From positions 1-64,000 of the forward strand of contig JBAZZY010000012.1 of assembly GCA_041658565.1 (NCBI GenBank): a stretch of 64,000 nucleotides of DNA, in the 5' to 3' direction. A program made the translations under genes and the position numbers. The DNA is from Actinomycetota bacterium. Lineage in GTDB: Bacteria; Actinomycetota; AC-67. Shown here piece after piece: positions 1-7,558 of this stretch (positions are counted from its first letter, which is position 1; the number at the start of each line of letters is the position of its first letter). Below the pieces are notes generated by a model, which saw only the letters and a program-made list of their open reading frames with translations, was not told where the DNA came from and searched no databases.

Positions 1-25
1 TGGCGTTCCCCCGATTCGACGAACA
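1..25. repeat. Left terminal inverted repeat of the IS3 element
   Basis: It matches the reverse complement of 1269-1293 at about 19 of 25 positions, including an uninterrupted 12-base core (positions 10-21). Confidence 0.85.
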
Positions 26-31
26 CATTGA

Positions 32-934
32 CTATGCCGCTTCCGTTCCCGTTGCGTCCAGTCGCCTCCTCCTTGCTTCGTAGCTCTCCGGCGACATGTA
101 CCCCAGCGACGAGTGCAGCCTGACGCGGTTGTACCAGCCCTCGATGAACTCGAAGATCGCGCTGCGCGCCCTCGCGCGCGTCGGCCATGCGTGACAGTAA
201 ATGAGCTCGGTCTTGAGCGTCGCAAAGAAGCTCTCGGCCACGGCGTTGTCCCAGCACTCTGCGGGACGCGACAGCGACTGCTCGATCCCGTGCTCGTCGA
301 GCAGCTTGCCGAACTCGGCGGAGGTGTATTGACACCCGCGGTCGGAATGAAAGATCAGTCCCGGCTCGGGCCGACGATGGTCGATCGCCATCTTCAATGC
401 GTCGGCCACGAGTTCGGTGCGCATGTGATCGGCCATCGCCCAGCCGACGACGCGCCGCGAGGCGAGGTCGATGATCGTGGCGAGGTAGAGCCAGCCTTCC
501 CAGGTCCGGATGTAGGTGATGTCGCCGCAATACACCGTGTCCAGATCGATCAAGCCGGGACCGAAGACGCGCTTGACCAGATCAACTGCCGTCGTCGATG
601 CGTCGGGATCGGGAATGGTGGTGCGACGAAAACGCCTGGGAGCGCGGCCGTAAAGGCAGTTGGAGCGCATCAGCGAAGCGACGCGGTTGCGTCCGCAGAC
701 CTCACCGTCTTCGCGGAGCTGGTGATGCACCCGAGGCGAGCCGTAGGTTCCCTTGGAGGTCTTGTGAACCTCGCGGATCTTGGCGAGCAGCGCGGCGTCC
801 GAGCATGCGCGCGCGGACGGGACATGCTTGGCCCAGTCGTAAAAGGCGGTCCTGGAGACCTGAAGCAGTTCGCACGCGCGTTTGACGTTGCGCTGCTTGG
901 CCTTCTCCGCCTCGATGAAGGGATACAGCTTCAC
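32..934 (-). CDS. IS3-family transposase OrfB (DDE integrase core)
   Basis: This 300-aa protein is the catalytic half of the IS3 transposase. The N-terminal part resembles the HTH_21 region and is followed by an rve integrase core. The DDE triad is visible: Asp in YCGDITYI, Asp in HSDRGCQY, and Glu in WDNAVAESFFATLK. The start is GTG, overlapping the orfA stop as GTGA. The frame is -1 relative to orfA and stays open upstream through the 3' end of orfA. An OrfAB fusion could therefore arise by -1 frameshifting, as is known for this family, or OrfB could be made by translational coupling. Confidence 0.95.
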   Translation of the reverse strand: MKLYPFIEAEKAKQRNVKRACELLQVSRTAFYDWAKHVPSARACSDAALLAKIREVHKTSKGTYGSPRVHHQLREDGEVCGRNRVASLMRSNCLYGRAPRRFRRTTIPDPDASTTAVDLVKRVFGPGLIDLDTVYCGDITYIRTWEGWLYLATIIDLASRRVVGWAMADHMRTELVADALKMAIDHRRPEPGLIFHSDRGCQYTSAEFGKLLDEHGIEQSLSRPAECWDNAVAESFFATLKTELIYCHAWPTRARARSAIFEFIEGWYNRVRLHSSLGYMSPESYEARRRRLDATGTEAA

Positions 935-1230
935 CGGGTCTCCTTGGCGAAGAAAACCGTCGCTCGTTTGAGGATGTCTCGCTCTTCGCGAAGGACGCGG
1001 TTCTCCTTGCGCAGCCCGGCGAGTTCCTTGCGTTCGGCGGTCGTCAGGCCGTCACGATGGCCGGCGTCGATGTCGGCCTGGGTGACCCACTTGCGTACCG
1101 AGGTCTCGGTCAGGCCCAGATCGCGCGAAACCGCGCCAACGGATCGATCACCTTGCTTGCACAACTCGACGACTTCAGCCTTGAACTGCGGCGTGAACGA
1201 TCGCCTGGTTCGTTGCTCTCGTTTTTCCAT
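931..1230 (-). CDS. IS3-family transposase OrfA (helix-turn-helix)
   Basis: OrfA is the DNA-binding half of the transposase, 99 aa. The N-terminal helix-turn-helix (RSFTPQFKAEVVELC ... VSRDLGLTETSVRKWV) is followed by a leucine-zipper-like coiled coil (ERKELAGLRKENRVLREERDIL), the standard IS3 OrfA layout. The start chosen is ATG at 1230 (MEKREQ). An in-frame start 30 bases upstream would extend towards the terminal repeat and has less support. The C-terminal codons pass through a GGTTTTCTT stretch where slippage into the orfB frame is possible. Confidence 0.93.
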   Translation of the reverse strand: MEKREQRTRRSFTPQFKAEVVELCKQGDRSVGAVSRDLGLTETSVRKWVTQADIDAGHRDGLTTAERKELAGLRKENRVLREERDILKRATVFFAKETR

Positions 1231-1268
1231 TCGGACATCCTCTCCGGGGCAAGGCCCCACATGGTGGA

Positions 1269-1293
1269 TGTCCGTCGAATCGGGTCAGGCCCA
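1269..1293. repeat. Right terminal inverted repeat of the IS3 element
   Basis: Partner of the repeat at 1-25. It lies upstream of orfA and ends in CCA, the usual IS3-family terminus. Confidence 0.85.
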
Positions 1294-1382
1294 GCTCTTC
1301 TTCCTGCATCGAATGCCGACTTGGCCGTAGCCTCCACTCATCATGTTCATGGGTCCCACCGAGAACTGGCCGCGGCATCAAC

Positions 1383-1463
1383 GGCCCCTCGCTAACGCCG
1401 CGCTTCTCGAGGCCAAGCGCGCGGGCTGGTGGTTCAAACCCTCCTCCGGGCACACCTTTGGTC
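1383..1463 (+). other. Possible tRNA-Ser-like relic
   Basis: A T-arm-like segment (GGTGG-TTCAAAC-CCTCC, one mismatch) is followed by TCCGGGC, which resembles an acceptor 3' strand. Upstream are a 7-bp hairpin (CGCGCTT/AAGCGCG) like a class II variable arm and a CGGC...CTAA...GCCG segment like an anticodon arm. No matching 5' acceptor strand is visible, so this is not a functional tRNA by eye. It could be an old attachment-site remnant or chance similarity. Confidence 0.3.
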
Positions 1464-1567
1464 GCTTGAGGTGTCGCCCGCCCGATCATGATCCCGAGGG
1501 CGAGCCGGGCTGCTCTGTTCCCGTTTACTCAACCTCCGGCGCTGCGGACGGTTCCGATACGGCACGC

Positions 1568-2044
1568 GTGATTCGCGACGCTGTGTCGAAGTGTCCCCAC
1601 ATCGCGGCCGCGGCGCTGAGTGAAGAGGAGGGGCGCGTGCTTCCCGGTGCGATCGCCGGCGCTCTATCTGAGATAGCTCGCATCTTGGACGCAGCAGACG
1701 CGCTCGTTCGACGTGAAGGGATGTCGCGTGAGCTCGAACGGGTTTTCGGCGAAGCCACCCTCACGGCTTCGGATGAGCTGCTCGAAAGGGCGGCTGACAT
1801 CGAGACCGAAATCCAATCGGTCGAGCGTGACGCCATCACCTCGGCCTTCGCAGGAGGCGTTGGCGAACCGTGGCCGCCGATCCACGGGGCCCGCACCTTG
1901 GTGGACCTGGTCTCCCAGAAGATGGGAGAAGTGCGTCGTCTCATCGACGGATGTCCAGAGTCAGAGGAATCTGCCCGTCTGAGCAGGGACTTTGACCAAT
2001 CCCAGGCGGCACTTGAGCGGCTCATCGACATCCTGTCCGAATAG
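1568..2044 (+). CDS. Hypothetical alpha-helical protein
   Basis: I do not recognise the family. The frame is open from about 1343, but its first part reads through the tRNA-like segment at 1383-1463 and looks non-coding. Protein-like, helix-rich sequence begins near the GTG at 1568 (VIRDAVSKCPHI...), giving about 158 aa. A second GTG at 1583 is possible, and no convincing ribosome-binding site decides between them. The C-terminal half is rich in Glu, Asp and Arg (RAADIETEIQSVERDA; SARLSRDFDQSQAALERLIDIL), which suggests a small helical bundle or coiled coil. There is no signal peptide or membrane segment. It lies 60 bp upstream of the HTH gene and may be co-transcribed with it. Confidence 0.5.
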   Translation: MIRDAVSKCPHIAAAALSEEEGRVLPGAIAGALSEIARILDAADALVRREGMSRELERVFGEATLTASDELLERAADIETEIQSVERDAITSAFAGGVGEPWPPIHGARTLVDLVSQKMGEVRRLIDGCPESEESARLSRDFDQSQAALERLIDILSE

Positions 2045-2104
2045 TCTGTTGGCAGATGCCAACGGTCGTGGCATACTACTGACTCGCCAGCTGAAGGGGT
2101 TGCT

Positions 2105-2752
2105 ATGCCCGCCTATCGGATGAACATCGTTTTCACGGGGATCGACTTCGATGACGATGCAACGTTCGAAGCCCTCGCCGACTTGCCGAACGTGCTGTGG
2201 CGAAGCCAGGGCGACCATGCGTTTGCAACGGCCATCGTGGACTCGGCTTCGGCGATGAAGGCCGCGGATGAAGTCACCGGTCTGGTCATGGATCGGGTGG
2301 CGACTGCTCAGCCGTTCAAGCTCGACGAAGACTTGGTTTCGATCTCAGACATCGCTGCGCGGGTAGGAGTGACACGCGAGGCTGTTCGAAACTGGGCAAA
2401 CGGCAGCCGCCACTCAAACTTTCCCTTCCCGCGGGGGACGGTTGGGGACCGAATCAAAGTTTGGGCGTGGGCAGATGTGAGCAAGTGGCTCAACCGGAAT
2501 CTTGCATTGGGCGATCCCGAAGAGTTCCCGTCCCCCCACGATGTGGCCTTGGTCAACTCGCTATTTGCGAAGGAAGCACCTTCGCAGACTCGTTCGGCCC
2601 TTATGACGTGGCATGCCACTGACGTGATCGCGGCACGCACGAAGCAAGCGAATCTCTGGGTTTCCCCAGCTAAGCCAATGCGCTCCCCCATGATGCAGCA
2701 GCACGCCGTCAAGCTTCGCGTCATCGATGGGGGCCTTAGTGGCGCAGCCTGA
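2105..2752 (+). CDS. Helix-turn-helix DNA-binding protein
   Basis: A 215-aa protein with three parts. The N-terminal 70 residues form a small alpha/beta domain (MNIVFTGIDFDDDATFEAL). A helix-turn-helix follows (LVSISDIAARVGVTREAVRNWANG, about residues 78-102), with a wing-like FPRGTVGDRIKVWAWADVSKWL, as in actinobacterial MerR/AlpA-like regulators. The last 60 residues form an unrelated tail. A ribosome-binding site (GAAGGGG) precedes the ATG. The 3' end overlaps the SecB-like gene by 26 bp, so the two are translated together. A role as antitoxin or repressor working with that chaperone is an inference. Confidence 0.75.
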   Translation: MPAYRMNIVFTGIDFDDDATFEALADLPNVLWRSQGDHAFATAIVDSASAMKAADEVTGLVMDRVATAQPFKLDEDLVSISDIAARVGVTREAVRNWANGSRHSNFPFPRGTVGDRIKVWAWADVSKWLNRNLALGDPEEFPSPHDVALVNSLFAKEAPSQTRSALMTWHATDVIAARTKQANLWVSPAKPMRSPMMQQHAVKLRVIDGGLSGAA

Positions 2753-3263
2753 GGAACGGGTCGATCGGCTCGCCGAACCAACGACCAAGGCAATCGAAGC
2801 GGCCAAGGACATTCTCGAGCACGTCGAAATTGTCGATGTTCGATCCACGTCGATTTCGGCTTCTGTCGTGGACTCGTTCCACCCGGGTGCCCCAGTGGAG
2901 CAGGTCACATTCAACGTGTCTTCGTCATATGCAGCCGAACAAGGCGCGATGGGAAACCGGTTCGAATTTGAGTTCACTCTTCTAGGTCCGGACGGAGACT
3001 TCTTCGGCGAAGTGAAATTCACAATCGTCGTCGACTATGCCGTCCCAGACGACTACGAACCGGATCGGGATGGTGCCGATTTCATCGCTTCGACCACGGG
3101 TTATTTCGCTGCCTACCCCTACGCGCGAGAACTACTTCAGTCTGTCTCTGCCCGTCTCCATCTCGATCCGCTGGTGCTCGGACTCCTCAGGCGGGGGTCG
3201 ATGCAACCAGGTCGCATCGGTTCGGTGAACCTTGCTGCTCTACGAGCAAAAGACGCCTCGTAG
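2727..3263 (+). CDS. SecB-like chaperone fold protein
   Basis: A 178-aa protein. The central beta-rich part (PVEQVTFNVSSSYAAEQ ... FEFEFTLLGPDGDFFGEVKFTIVVDY) and the C-terminal segment FAAYPYARELLQSVSARLHLDPLVLGLL match the SecB-like pattern: long beta strands, then a helix preceded by 'YPY(A/L)RE' and ending in a conserved Pro-Leu. Such proteins bind unfolded clients, and in actinobacteria some act as chaperones in toxin-antitoxin-chaperone systems. The start could be ATG 2727 or GTG 2739; both overlap the upstream HTH gene. No toxin gene is visible next to it. Confidence 0.65.
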   Translation: MGALVAQPEERVDRLAEPTTKAIEAAKDILEHVEIVDVRSTSISASVVDSFHPGAPVEQVTFNVSSSYAAEQGAMGNRFEFEFTLLGPDGDFFGEVKFTIVVDYAVPDDYEPDRDGADFIASTTGYFAAYPYARELLQSVSARLHLDPLVLGLLRRGSMQPGRIGSVNLAALRAKDAS

Positions 3264-3319
3264 CCGGAAGCGTGAAGCCAAGGCGTGGGAAGGTGCTCTC
3301 GCGCTCAAGAAGTTTGTCC

Positions 3320-3375
3320 GGAGTTTGGCCCTGCCCTCCACTGTGGAGGGTGATACCAAACTCTGCCCAAACTCC
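3320..3375. repeat. Nested palindrome downstream of the SecB-like gene
   Basis: An inner 7-bp stem (CCCTCCA-CTG-TGGAGGG, 3334-3350) sits inside an outer 8-bp stem (GAGTTTGG 3321-3328 with CCAAACTC 3356-3363). A second copy of the outer arm, CCAAACTCC at 3367-3375, offers an alternative pairing. No T-tract follows. It could be a rho-independent-like terminator, a protein-binding site or a recombination site. The rest of 3264-3574 holds nothing I can identify. Confidence 0.55.
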
Positions 3376-3574
3376 AGCCAGGGTCCCGCGTCATTCCAGA
3401 GAGTTCCAGTCTGGCCCTCGATTTCGACAACGGAAGGCCGGTAACTAGCCTGGGAAGACGGCTTCTGGCTCAGCGCTGTCGGGTCAAGACAGGCGTGCCA
3501 CGCTTTTCGTCATGGTCGGGTCTTCACCCGCCCGGTGTCGTTACAGGCTGCAGCTGGGAGGGTCGCCTTTGCGG

Positions 3575-4132
3575 CTAGCGAGGGCACGATCTCGAGTCTG
3601 GCTGCAGAGCCGCGGGGTAGCGCGTCGCTGCAAGGTCTCGTGCCAGATCGATCGGGTGCCTGTACCCGTTGGGGCTGTTGATCAAGCGCCGCAGTTGGTG
3701 GTTCACGGCGAAGATGTCGGCGCGCGCGAGGCCCCCTTGGCCCGCCAGATCGTTCTCGAGCATCCAAGCCATGTCGTTCATGCACCCGAGAACGACGCGG
3801 CTCGCGGTCTTCGCTACTTGAACGTCGCCGGTATCCAGGACGCTGAACGTGTCCGCTGGAAGCTGTTCGGCAGACAGGGCCTCCATCACGTGGCGGATCA
3901 GGAAGTCGCCCGCGGGAGCGAGATCCCTTTTTCGGATGTCAGCCACAAAGGCGGAGAACAACGTGCTCGCGTGCGTGAGTAGTACGCACTTCCGACGATC
4001 GAACCACAGCAGGTTCGCGTACCACTCGCCGTCGAGAGCGGCGGACGACGCACTGTCGATCGCCGCGGTTTTCAAGCCGGCAGCCTTCAGGAACTTGCCG
4101 GTGCATCGGAGGATCACAGTGCTTTCGCCCAT
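3575..4132 (-). CDS. DUF6933 family protein
   Basis: A 185-aa soluble protein of unknown function. The N-terminal pattern 'VILRCTGKFLKAAG ... WYANLLWFDRRKCVLLTHASTLFSAFVADIRKRDL' is characteristic of the DUF6933 group as I recall it: a short strand with RCT, then an LLWFDRRKC(V/L)L motif, then helices. The ATG at 4132 is used here; a GTG at 4117 would begin the protein at VILRCT, the usual N terminus of the family. The gene starts only 10 bp from the left island repeat, so its upstream region was changed when the island inserted. Confidence 0.75.
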   Translation of the reverse strand: MGESTVILRCTGKFLKAAGLKTAAIDSASSAALDGEWYANLLWFDRRKCVLLTHASTLFSAFVADIRKRDLAPAGDFLIRHVMEALSAEQLPADTFSVLDTGDVQVAKTASRVVLGCMNDMAWMLENDLAGQGGLARADIFAVNHQLRRLINSPNGYRHPIDLARDLAATRYPAALQPDSRSCPR

Positions 4133-4141
4133 CTTCCTGGT

Positions 4142-4183
4142 TGTGCCCCCACCAGGAATTGAACCTAGATCTCCGGTTTAGGA
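4142..4183. repeat. attL: 42-bp direct repeat (tRNA-Arg 3' fragment)
   Basis: Identical to 15741-15782. In tRNA terms it covers the anticodon loop through the T arm to the acceptor 3' end, on the minus strand. After base 4183 it diverges from the tRNA, so this copy cannot make a tRNA. Confidence 0.9.
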
Positions 4184-4250
4184 GTTGTTTGCAGGGGGTT
4201 GTCGCGTGCGTGCTTGAAGGGTCGATACCGCGCGTGGCCTGCGCGTTCAC

Positions 4251-4290
4251 TTCTCAGCAGTTCTCACCGGTTCTCGCTGTTTCTCAGTGG
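4251..4290. repeat. Four 10-bp-phased TTCTC repeats near attL
   Basis: TTCTC recurs at exactly 4251, 4261, 4271 and 4281, one helical turn apart, with decamers TTCTCAGCAG, TTCTCACCGG, TTCTCGCTGT and TTCTCAGTGG. They lie 68 bp inside the left island end. Phasing and position suggest arm-type binding sites for an integrase, or an operator for the next gene (inference). Confidence 0.5.
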
Positions 4291-4371
4291 CGCGTTCCCC
4301 ACACTTTCCCCAAAAGGCCTGGCTCTTGCGAATCAGTGGCACGCGGCTGCGGGGCAGGGCAACATGTCTCC

Positions 4372-6087
4372 ATGGGGAGGCAGAGCCGGGAGAAGAAACG
4401 TCGTCGAGAGGATCCTGCGTACCGCGCCCATGTCGTAGCATTGAAGGCCGAAGCGAAAGGACGCCTCGTAGGCCCTACGCCGCGAGCGTACGAGGATGTT
4501 GCCAGGCGCGAAGGGTCCGACGGGGTAATCCGCGCACTCATCTCCCGTCACAACCAGCGGTGGGAGAACGTTCGCCGGAACGTCGGCGCTCTCAGCGATC
4601 CGGTGGCAGAAACGCTGCATGTTCTGTTTCCGCTCGACGTCGCTCTATGTCGGCTCGGAGCGGATTTCTCCGCGCATCCGGCGAGTCCGTACGGCGAGGG
4701 GCCAGACCACCTGCGATGGGCCTTGGATAGCGCCTGCCAAGTGCAACGAATGATCCTGGCATGCAATGTGATGGGGGCGGCAGCGGTCGCACGCACACAA
4801 CTCGAGCGATGGAGTGTCAATCGAGCATCATCTAACGGATTCATGCAGGAGGACGGCACCGGCACGCCGGATTTCTATACGGAGATCTGGAGGCATGAGA
4901 CACCGTCGGTAGAGGCCGGTCGCGTGTGGAACGACGCGTCGAGATTGCTGCACGGGCGAGGGCCCTTGGTCGCGGCCGCGCGATGGGACGCCGCAAACTT
5001 AGCTTCCCCAGCACGGCTCGAACATGTTGAGGGCGCGGTGCAAGCGATCGAAACCGCGGTCCAGTTATCGTTGCGACAAGCTCTGCTTTGCGTTGTTGGT
5101 TTGGTGACGCCGCCGAGGTTTCCCGCCGGCCTGGCGGAGACGCTCCGATACCTGCCGCTCTCGCTGCCCTCGGAGGTTGTCCTTCAGGAGGCGGCGCCAT
5201 CCCTGTGGCCTCTCACGTATGACTACCTTCGAGTCTTCGGCTCTTCACTGATCGCAGGTGGTGAAGCGTATGCGGATGATGTGCGCAAACTTGAGGGAGG
5301 GGTACCACCTCGGGAAGTGGTCTATTCAGCACGCAGTTTCGAAGCGTTTGCATCACGTCGCTCTCGTGCAGCGGCGTGGGCGAGGGCGGCATTCGATGCA
5401 GAAGCTGCGCAGTTGGGGTCCGACTTCGATCCGGACTCCCTTCGAGGACGCGAATTCTCCTACATTCTGATCGCAGAGGTGGCGGGCTTGCTTGGTTCGT
5501 GGATGAGCGGACCACCCTCCGATGCGCTGATCGTCGCGGCAGCCTCGCTTCGCGCCGCCTTCTGGTTATGGCTCGAAGACGACGAACGGGCGATGGTCCT
5601 GGTCCGTTCGATATTGGAGCAATCCGCTCGGATCCGGACTTGGCGGCTGAAGCCTAAGAGGGCTGCCGAGGTGGAGGAACGCGGTGATCGAGTCCGCACT
5701 CGCGATTGGCTCCAGGAAGCCGGGTGGCGGCGGCTATCAATCCTCAACCGAAGTCTCGGCGAGTTTTCTCACGCCAATTCCATGAGCCGGTGGACGGGGG
5801 CTCGTGAGGCCTTGGCGCTAATCCAGCCCGAAAGTCGTCCCGGCAAGTCCTTGCCAGTCCAGACGGCAAGGGGCAGTGCACTCGATAGCGTCGCCTTCGC
5901 CCTTGGGTCTGAGGTGTTCGAGTGGGCGCATCGTGATCATCCCGCTCTCGCAGACGCACTGGCCGGCGTGCTACCGCGCGACTCCGGAGCGGGAGCACCC
6001 AACGAGGTGGAGGAGTGGCTTAGGCGCTGTTGGTCCAAACGCGGCCTGTCTTTCGGAGAAGCCGATTCCGGCACGGTTCAGCCATAG
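4372..6087 (+). CDS. Unknown 571-aa island protein
   Basis: I do not recognise this protein. It starts at ATG 4372 (MGRQSREKKRRRED); the frame is open further upstream, but that part reads through the tRNA fragment and is not coding. After a basic N terminus the protein is helical throughout. It has two similar-looking patches: one around VWNDASRLLHGRGP and one near the C terminus around LSILNRSLGEFSHAN. The second recalls the Leu-Ser-x-(Phe/Tyr)-x-His pattern of DUF5677-like proteins, but the similarity is weak. No signal peptide, membrane span, nuclease or nucleotide-binding motif is visible. As the first cargo gene of a defence island it may be a defence effector (inference). Confidence 0.8.
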   Translation: MGRQSREKKRRREDPAYRAHVVALKAEAKGRLVGPTPRAYEDVARREGSDGVIRALISRHNQRWENVRRNVGALSDPVAETLHVLFPLDVALCRLGADFSAHPASPYGEGPDHLRWALDSACQVQRMILACNVMGAAAVARTQLERWSVNRASSNGFMQEDGTGTPDFYTEIWRHETPSVEAGRVWNDASRLLHGRGPLVAAARWDAANLASPARLEHVEGAVQAIETAVQLSLRQALLCVVGLVTPPRFPAGLAETLRYLPLSLPSEVVLQEAAPSLWPLTYDYLRVFGSSLIAGGEAYADDVRKLEGGVPPREVVYSARSFEAFASRRSRAAAWARAAFDAEAAQLGSDFDPDSLRGREFSYILIAEVAGLLGSWMSGPPSDALIVAAASLRAAFWLWLEDDERAMVLVRSILEQSARIRTWRLKPKRAAEVEERGDRVRTRDWLQEAGWRRLSILNRSLGEFSHANSMSRWTGAREALALIQPESRPGKSLPVQTARGSALDSVAFALGSEVFEWAHRDHPALADALAGVLPRDSGAGAPNEVEEWLRRCWSKRGLSFGEADSGTVQP

Positions 6088-6589
6088 GGGGTGCGCCGAC
6101 GCCAGGTCGGGGCGCGCTGCGTCCCTCTAGACCAGGCGCCCACGAGAACCCGGAACTGGCATCGATCGCCCGGAACAGCTTGAATCTCCGCGCAGGCAAG
6201 CGAGCGGCTGCTTGATACCATAAAACAAGAGGACTGAAACGACGGTGAGCCGGCGATGTAGCCGACTTCGAGTTGGTTGGCGCATTGACTCATGGGAGGC
6301 AACAATCCGTGCAGGTGGTTTGGCCCTTCGTTGCCGCCCCCGCTTCTTGGGAGTGGGAGACCCGCTCCGTGCGCTCGAAGATCGATTCCCGGCGGAACGT
6401 AGTGGGCCTGCTCCGACGTTCTGCTCGCGGGCGATGTCGGTGGCCTCGTGTAGGTTCTTACAATGACCGACTCTTCGCGATCGAGGATCTGGCGACCGGA
6501 CGTCCTACAAGATGCGCTGCGCTGCGCGTCGCGCGAATATTCTCGGGCAGTCATGCTCAACCCGCCATTTGTCCGCAGGAGGAACCATC
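6088..6589 (+). other. Non-coding stretch before ietA
   Basis: About 500 bp separate the unknown 571-aa gene from ietA. Small open frames exist on both strands, but none has a good start context or protein-like composition. The region probably carries the ietAS promoter. The only element I can place is the strong ribosome-binding site AGGAGGA at about 6578, just before the GTG start at 6590. Confidence 0.4.
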
Positions 6590-7558
6590 GTGACCGCCTC
6601 CGCTGACCACATCAAGGCGCTCGTTAAGAGCCACACGTCAGGAGACGATGAGGCGTTCTACGCCGTGGCGATGCAGGTGGCAGCCAAAGCGGCGCGGCAA
6701 GGGCATCACCGATTGGCAACGGACCTGAAGCAATTGGTGGAAGCCGCACGGCGGCAAAATTCTGGAACAGTCGTGACCCCGATCGTCCAACCGCGGGGCG
6801 AACTCGCGGATCTGGTGGTCGCATCGTTCCCTCGGGTTCAATTACGAGACCTCATCGTGCCGGATGGGCTCCGCGGTCGCTTGGAGCTGGTCATCGCCGA
6901 GCAAAGGCAGCGCCACGCACTGATGGAGCAAGGCTTCAACCCGGCCCACAGGCTCCTGCTCGAAGGGCCGCCGGGTACCGGAAAGACCATGACGGCGGCA
7001 GTGCTCGCTCACGCGCTGGATCTGCCGCTGCTGACGATTCGGCTTGATAGCGTCTTCAGCAAGTACCTGGGAGAGACGGGGAGCAAGCTGAGAACAGTGT
7101 TCGACGCCGCTGCGACGCAGCGGGCCGTCTATCTGTTCGACGAGTTTGACGCGCTCGGTGGCGACCGGGCGGGCAACGATGTCGGGGAAGCGCGCCGAAT
7201 CCTTAACTCGTTCCTCGTTTTCCTCGAACAGGCGAGTGCTGAGAGTTTGGTAATCGCCTCGACTAACCATCGAGCGATTCTCGATCGTGCGCTGTTCCGA
7301 CGATTCGACATGGTGATCACCTACGACCGACCGGACGCGGCACAAGCTGTCGCGGTTTTGAAGGCGCGCCTCGGCCCGATCGGGAAGGGCATTCGATGGG
7401 CGACAGTGCGGACACACACTGCAGGGCTGAGCCACGCCGAACTAGTGAAGGCCGCCGAAGCGTCAGCGAAGCGCGCTCTGCTCGCTGGCGAGCCAACAGT
7501 CACTACCGAGTCTCTCCTCGCTGCTCTACGCGAACGAGGCGAGTCAACAGTTGCCTGA
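6590..7558 (+). CDS. ietA: AAA+ ATPase, IetA-like defence protein
   Basis: A 322-aa AAA+ ATPase. A helical N-terminal region of about 85 residues precedes the ATPase core: Walker A GPPGTGKT (126-133), Walker B YLFDEFD (181-187), sensor 1 STNH (224-227) and an arginine-finger-like RALFRRFD (233-240). The GTG start at 6590 follows AGGAGGA; an upstream in-frame ATG lacks such support. The gene overlaps the protease gene by 8 bp. An AAA+ ATPase paired with a large subtilisin-like protease is the composition of the IetAS anti-phage system, in which both proteins are needed. The ATPase is expected to sense infection or to feed or activate the protease (inference). Confidence 0.85.
   Translation: MTASADHIKALVKSHTSGDDEAFYAVAMQVAAKAARQGHHRLATDLKQLVEAARRQNSGTVVTPIVQPRGELADLVVASFPRVQLRDLIVPDGLRGRLELVIAEQRQRHALMEQGFNPAHRLLLEGPPGTGKTMTAAVLAHALDLPLLTIRLDSVFSKYLGETGSKLRTVFDAAATQRAVYLFDEFDALGGDRAGNDVGEARRILNSFLVFLEQASAESLVIASTNHRAILDRALFRRFDMVITYDRPDAAQAVAVLKARLGPIGKGIRWATVRTHTAGLSHAELVKAAEASAKRALLAGEPTVTTESLLAALRERGESTVA

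Larger units (their letters stand above)
1..1293 (-). mobile_element. Complete IS3-family insertion sequence
   Basis: The element is 1293 bp long, begins TGG and ends CCA, and carries orfA and orfB on the minus strand. Its ends form an imperfect 25-bp inverted repeat sharing the core CCCGATTCGACG. The size, the TG...CA ends and the two overlapping frames match the IS3 family. The left end coincides with base 1, so the flanking target duplication cannot be checked. This is what a contig that breaks at a repeated IS copy would look like (inference). Both reading frames are intact, so the element may still be active. Confidence 0.9.

Noticed and set aside
113..1330. Long plus-strand open frames across the IS
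   Set aside because: They are antisense to the well-supported IS3 orfA/orfB genes; GC-rich DNA keeps such frames open.
4141..4371. Upstream extension of the 571-aa protein
   Set aside because: The first residues (MCPHQELNLDL) come from translating the tRNA-Arg fragment, a known annotation artefact.
6245..6466. Small open frames before ietA
   Set aside because: Overlapping on both strands, no ribosome-binding site, no recognisable sequence.
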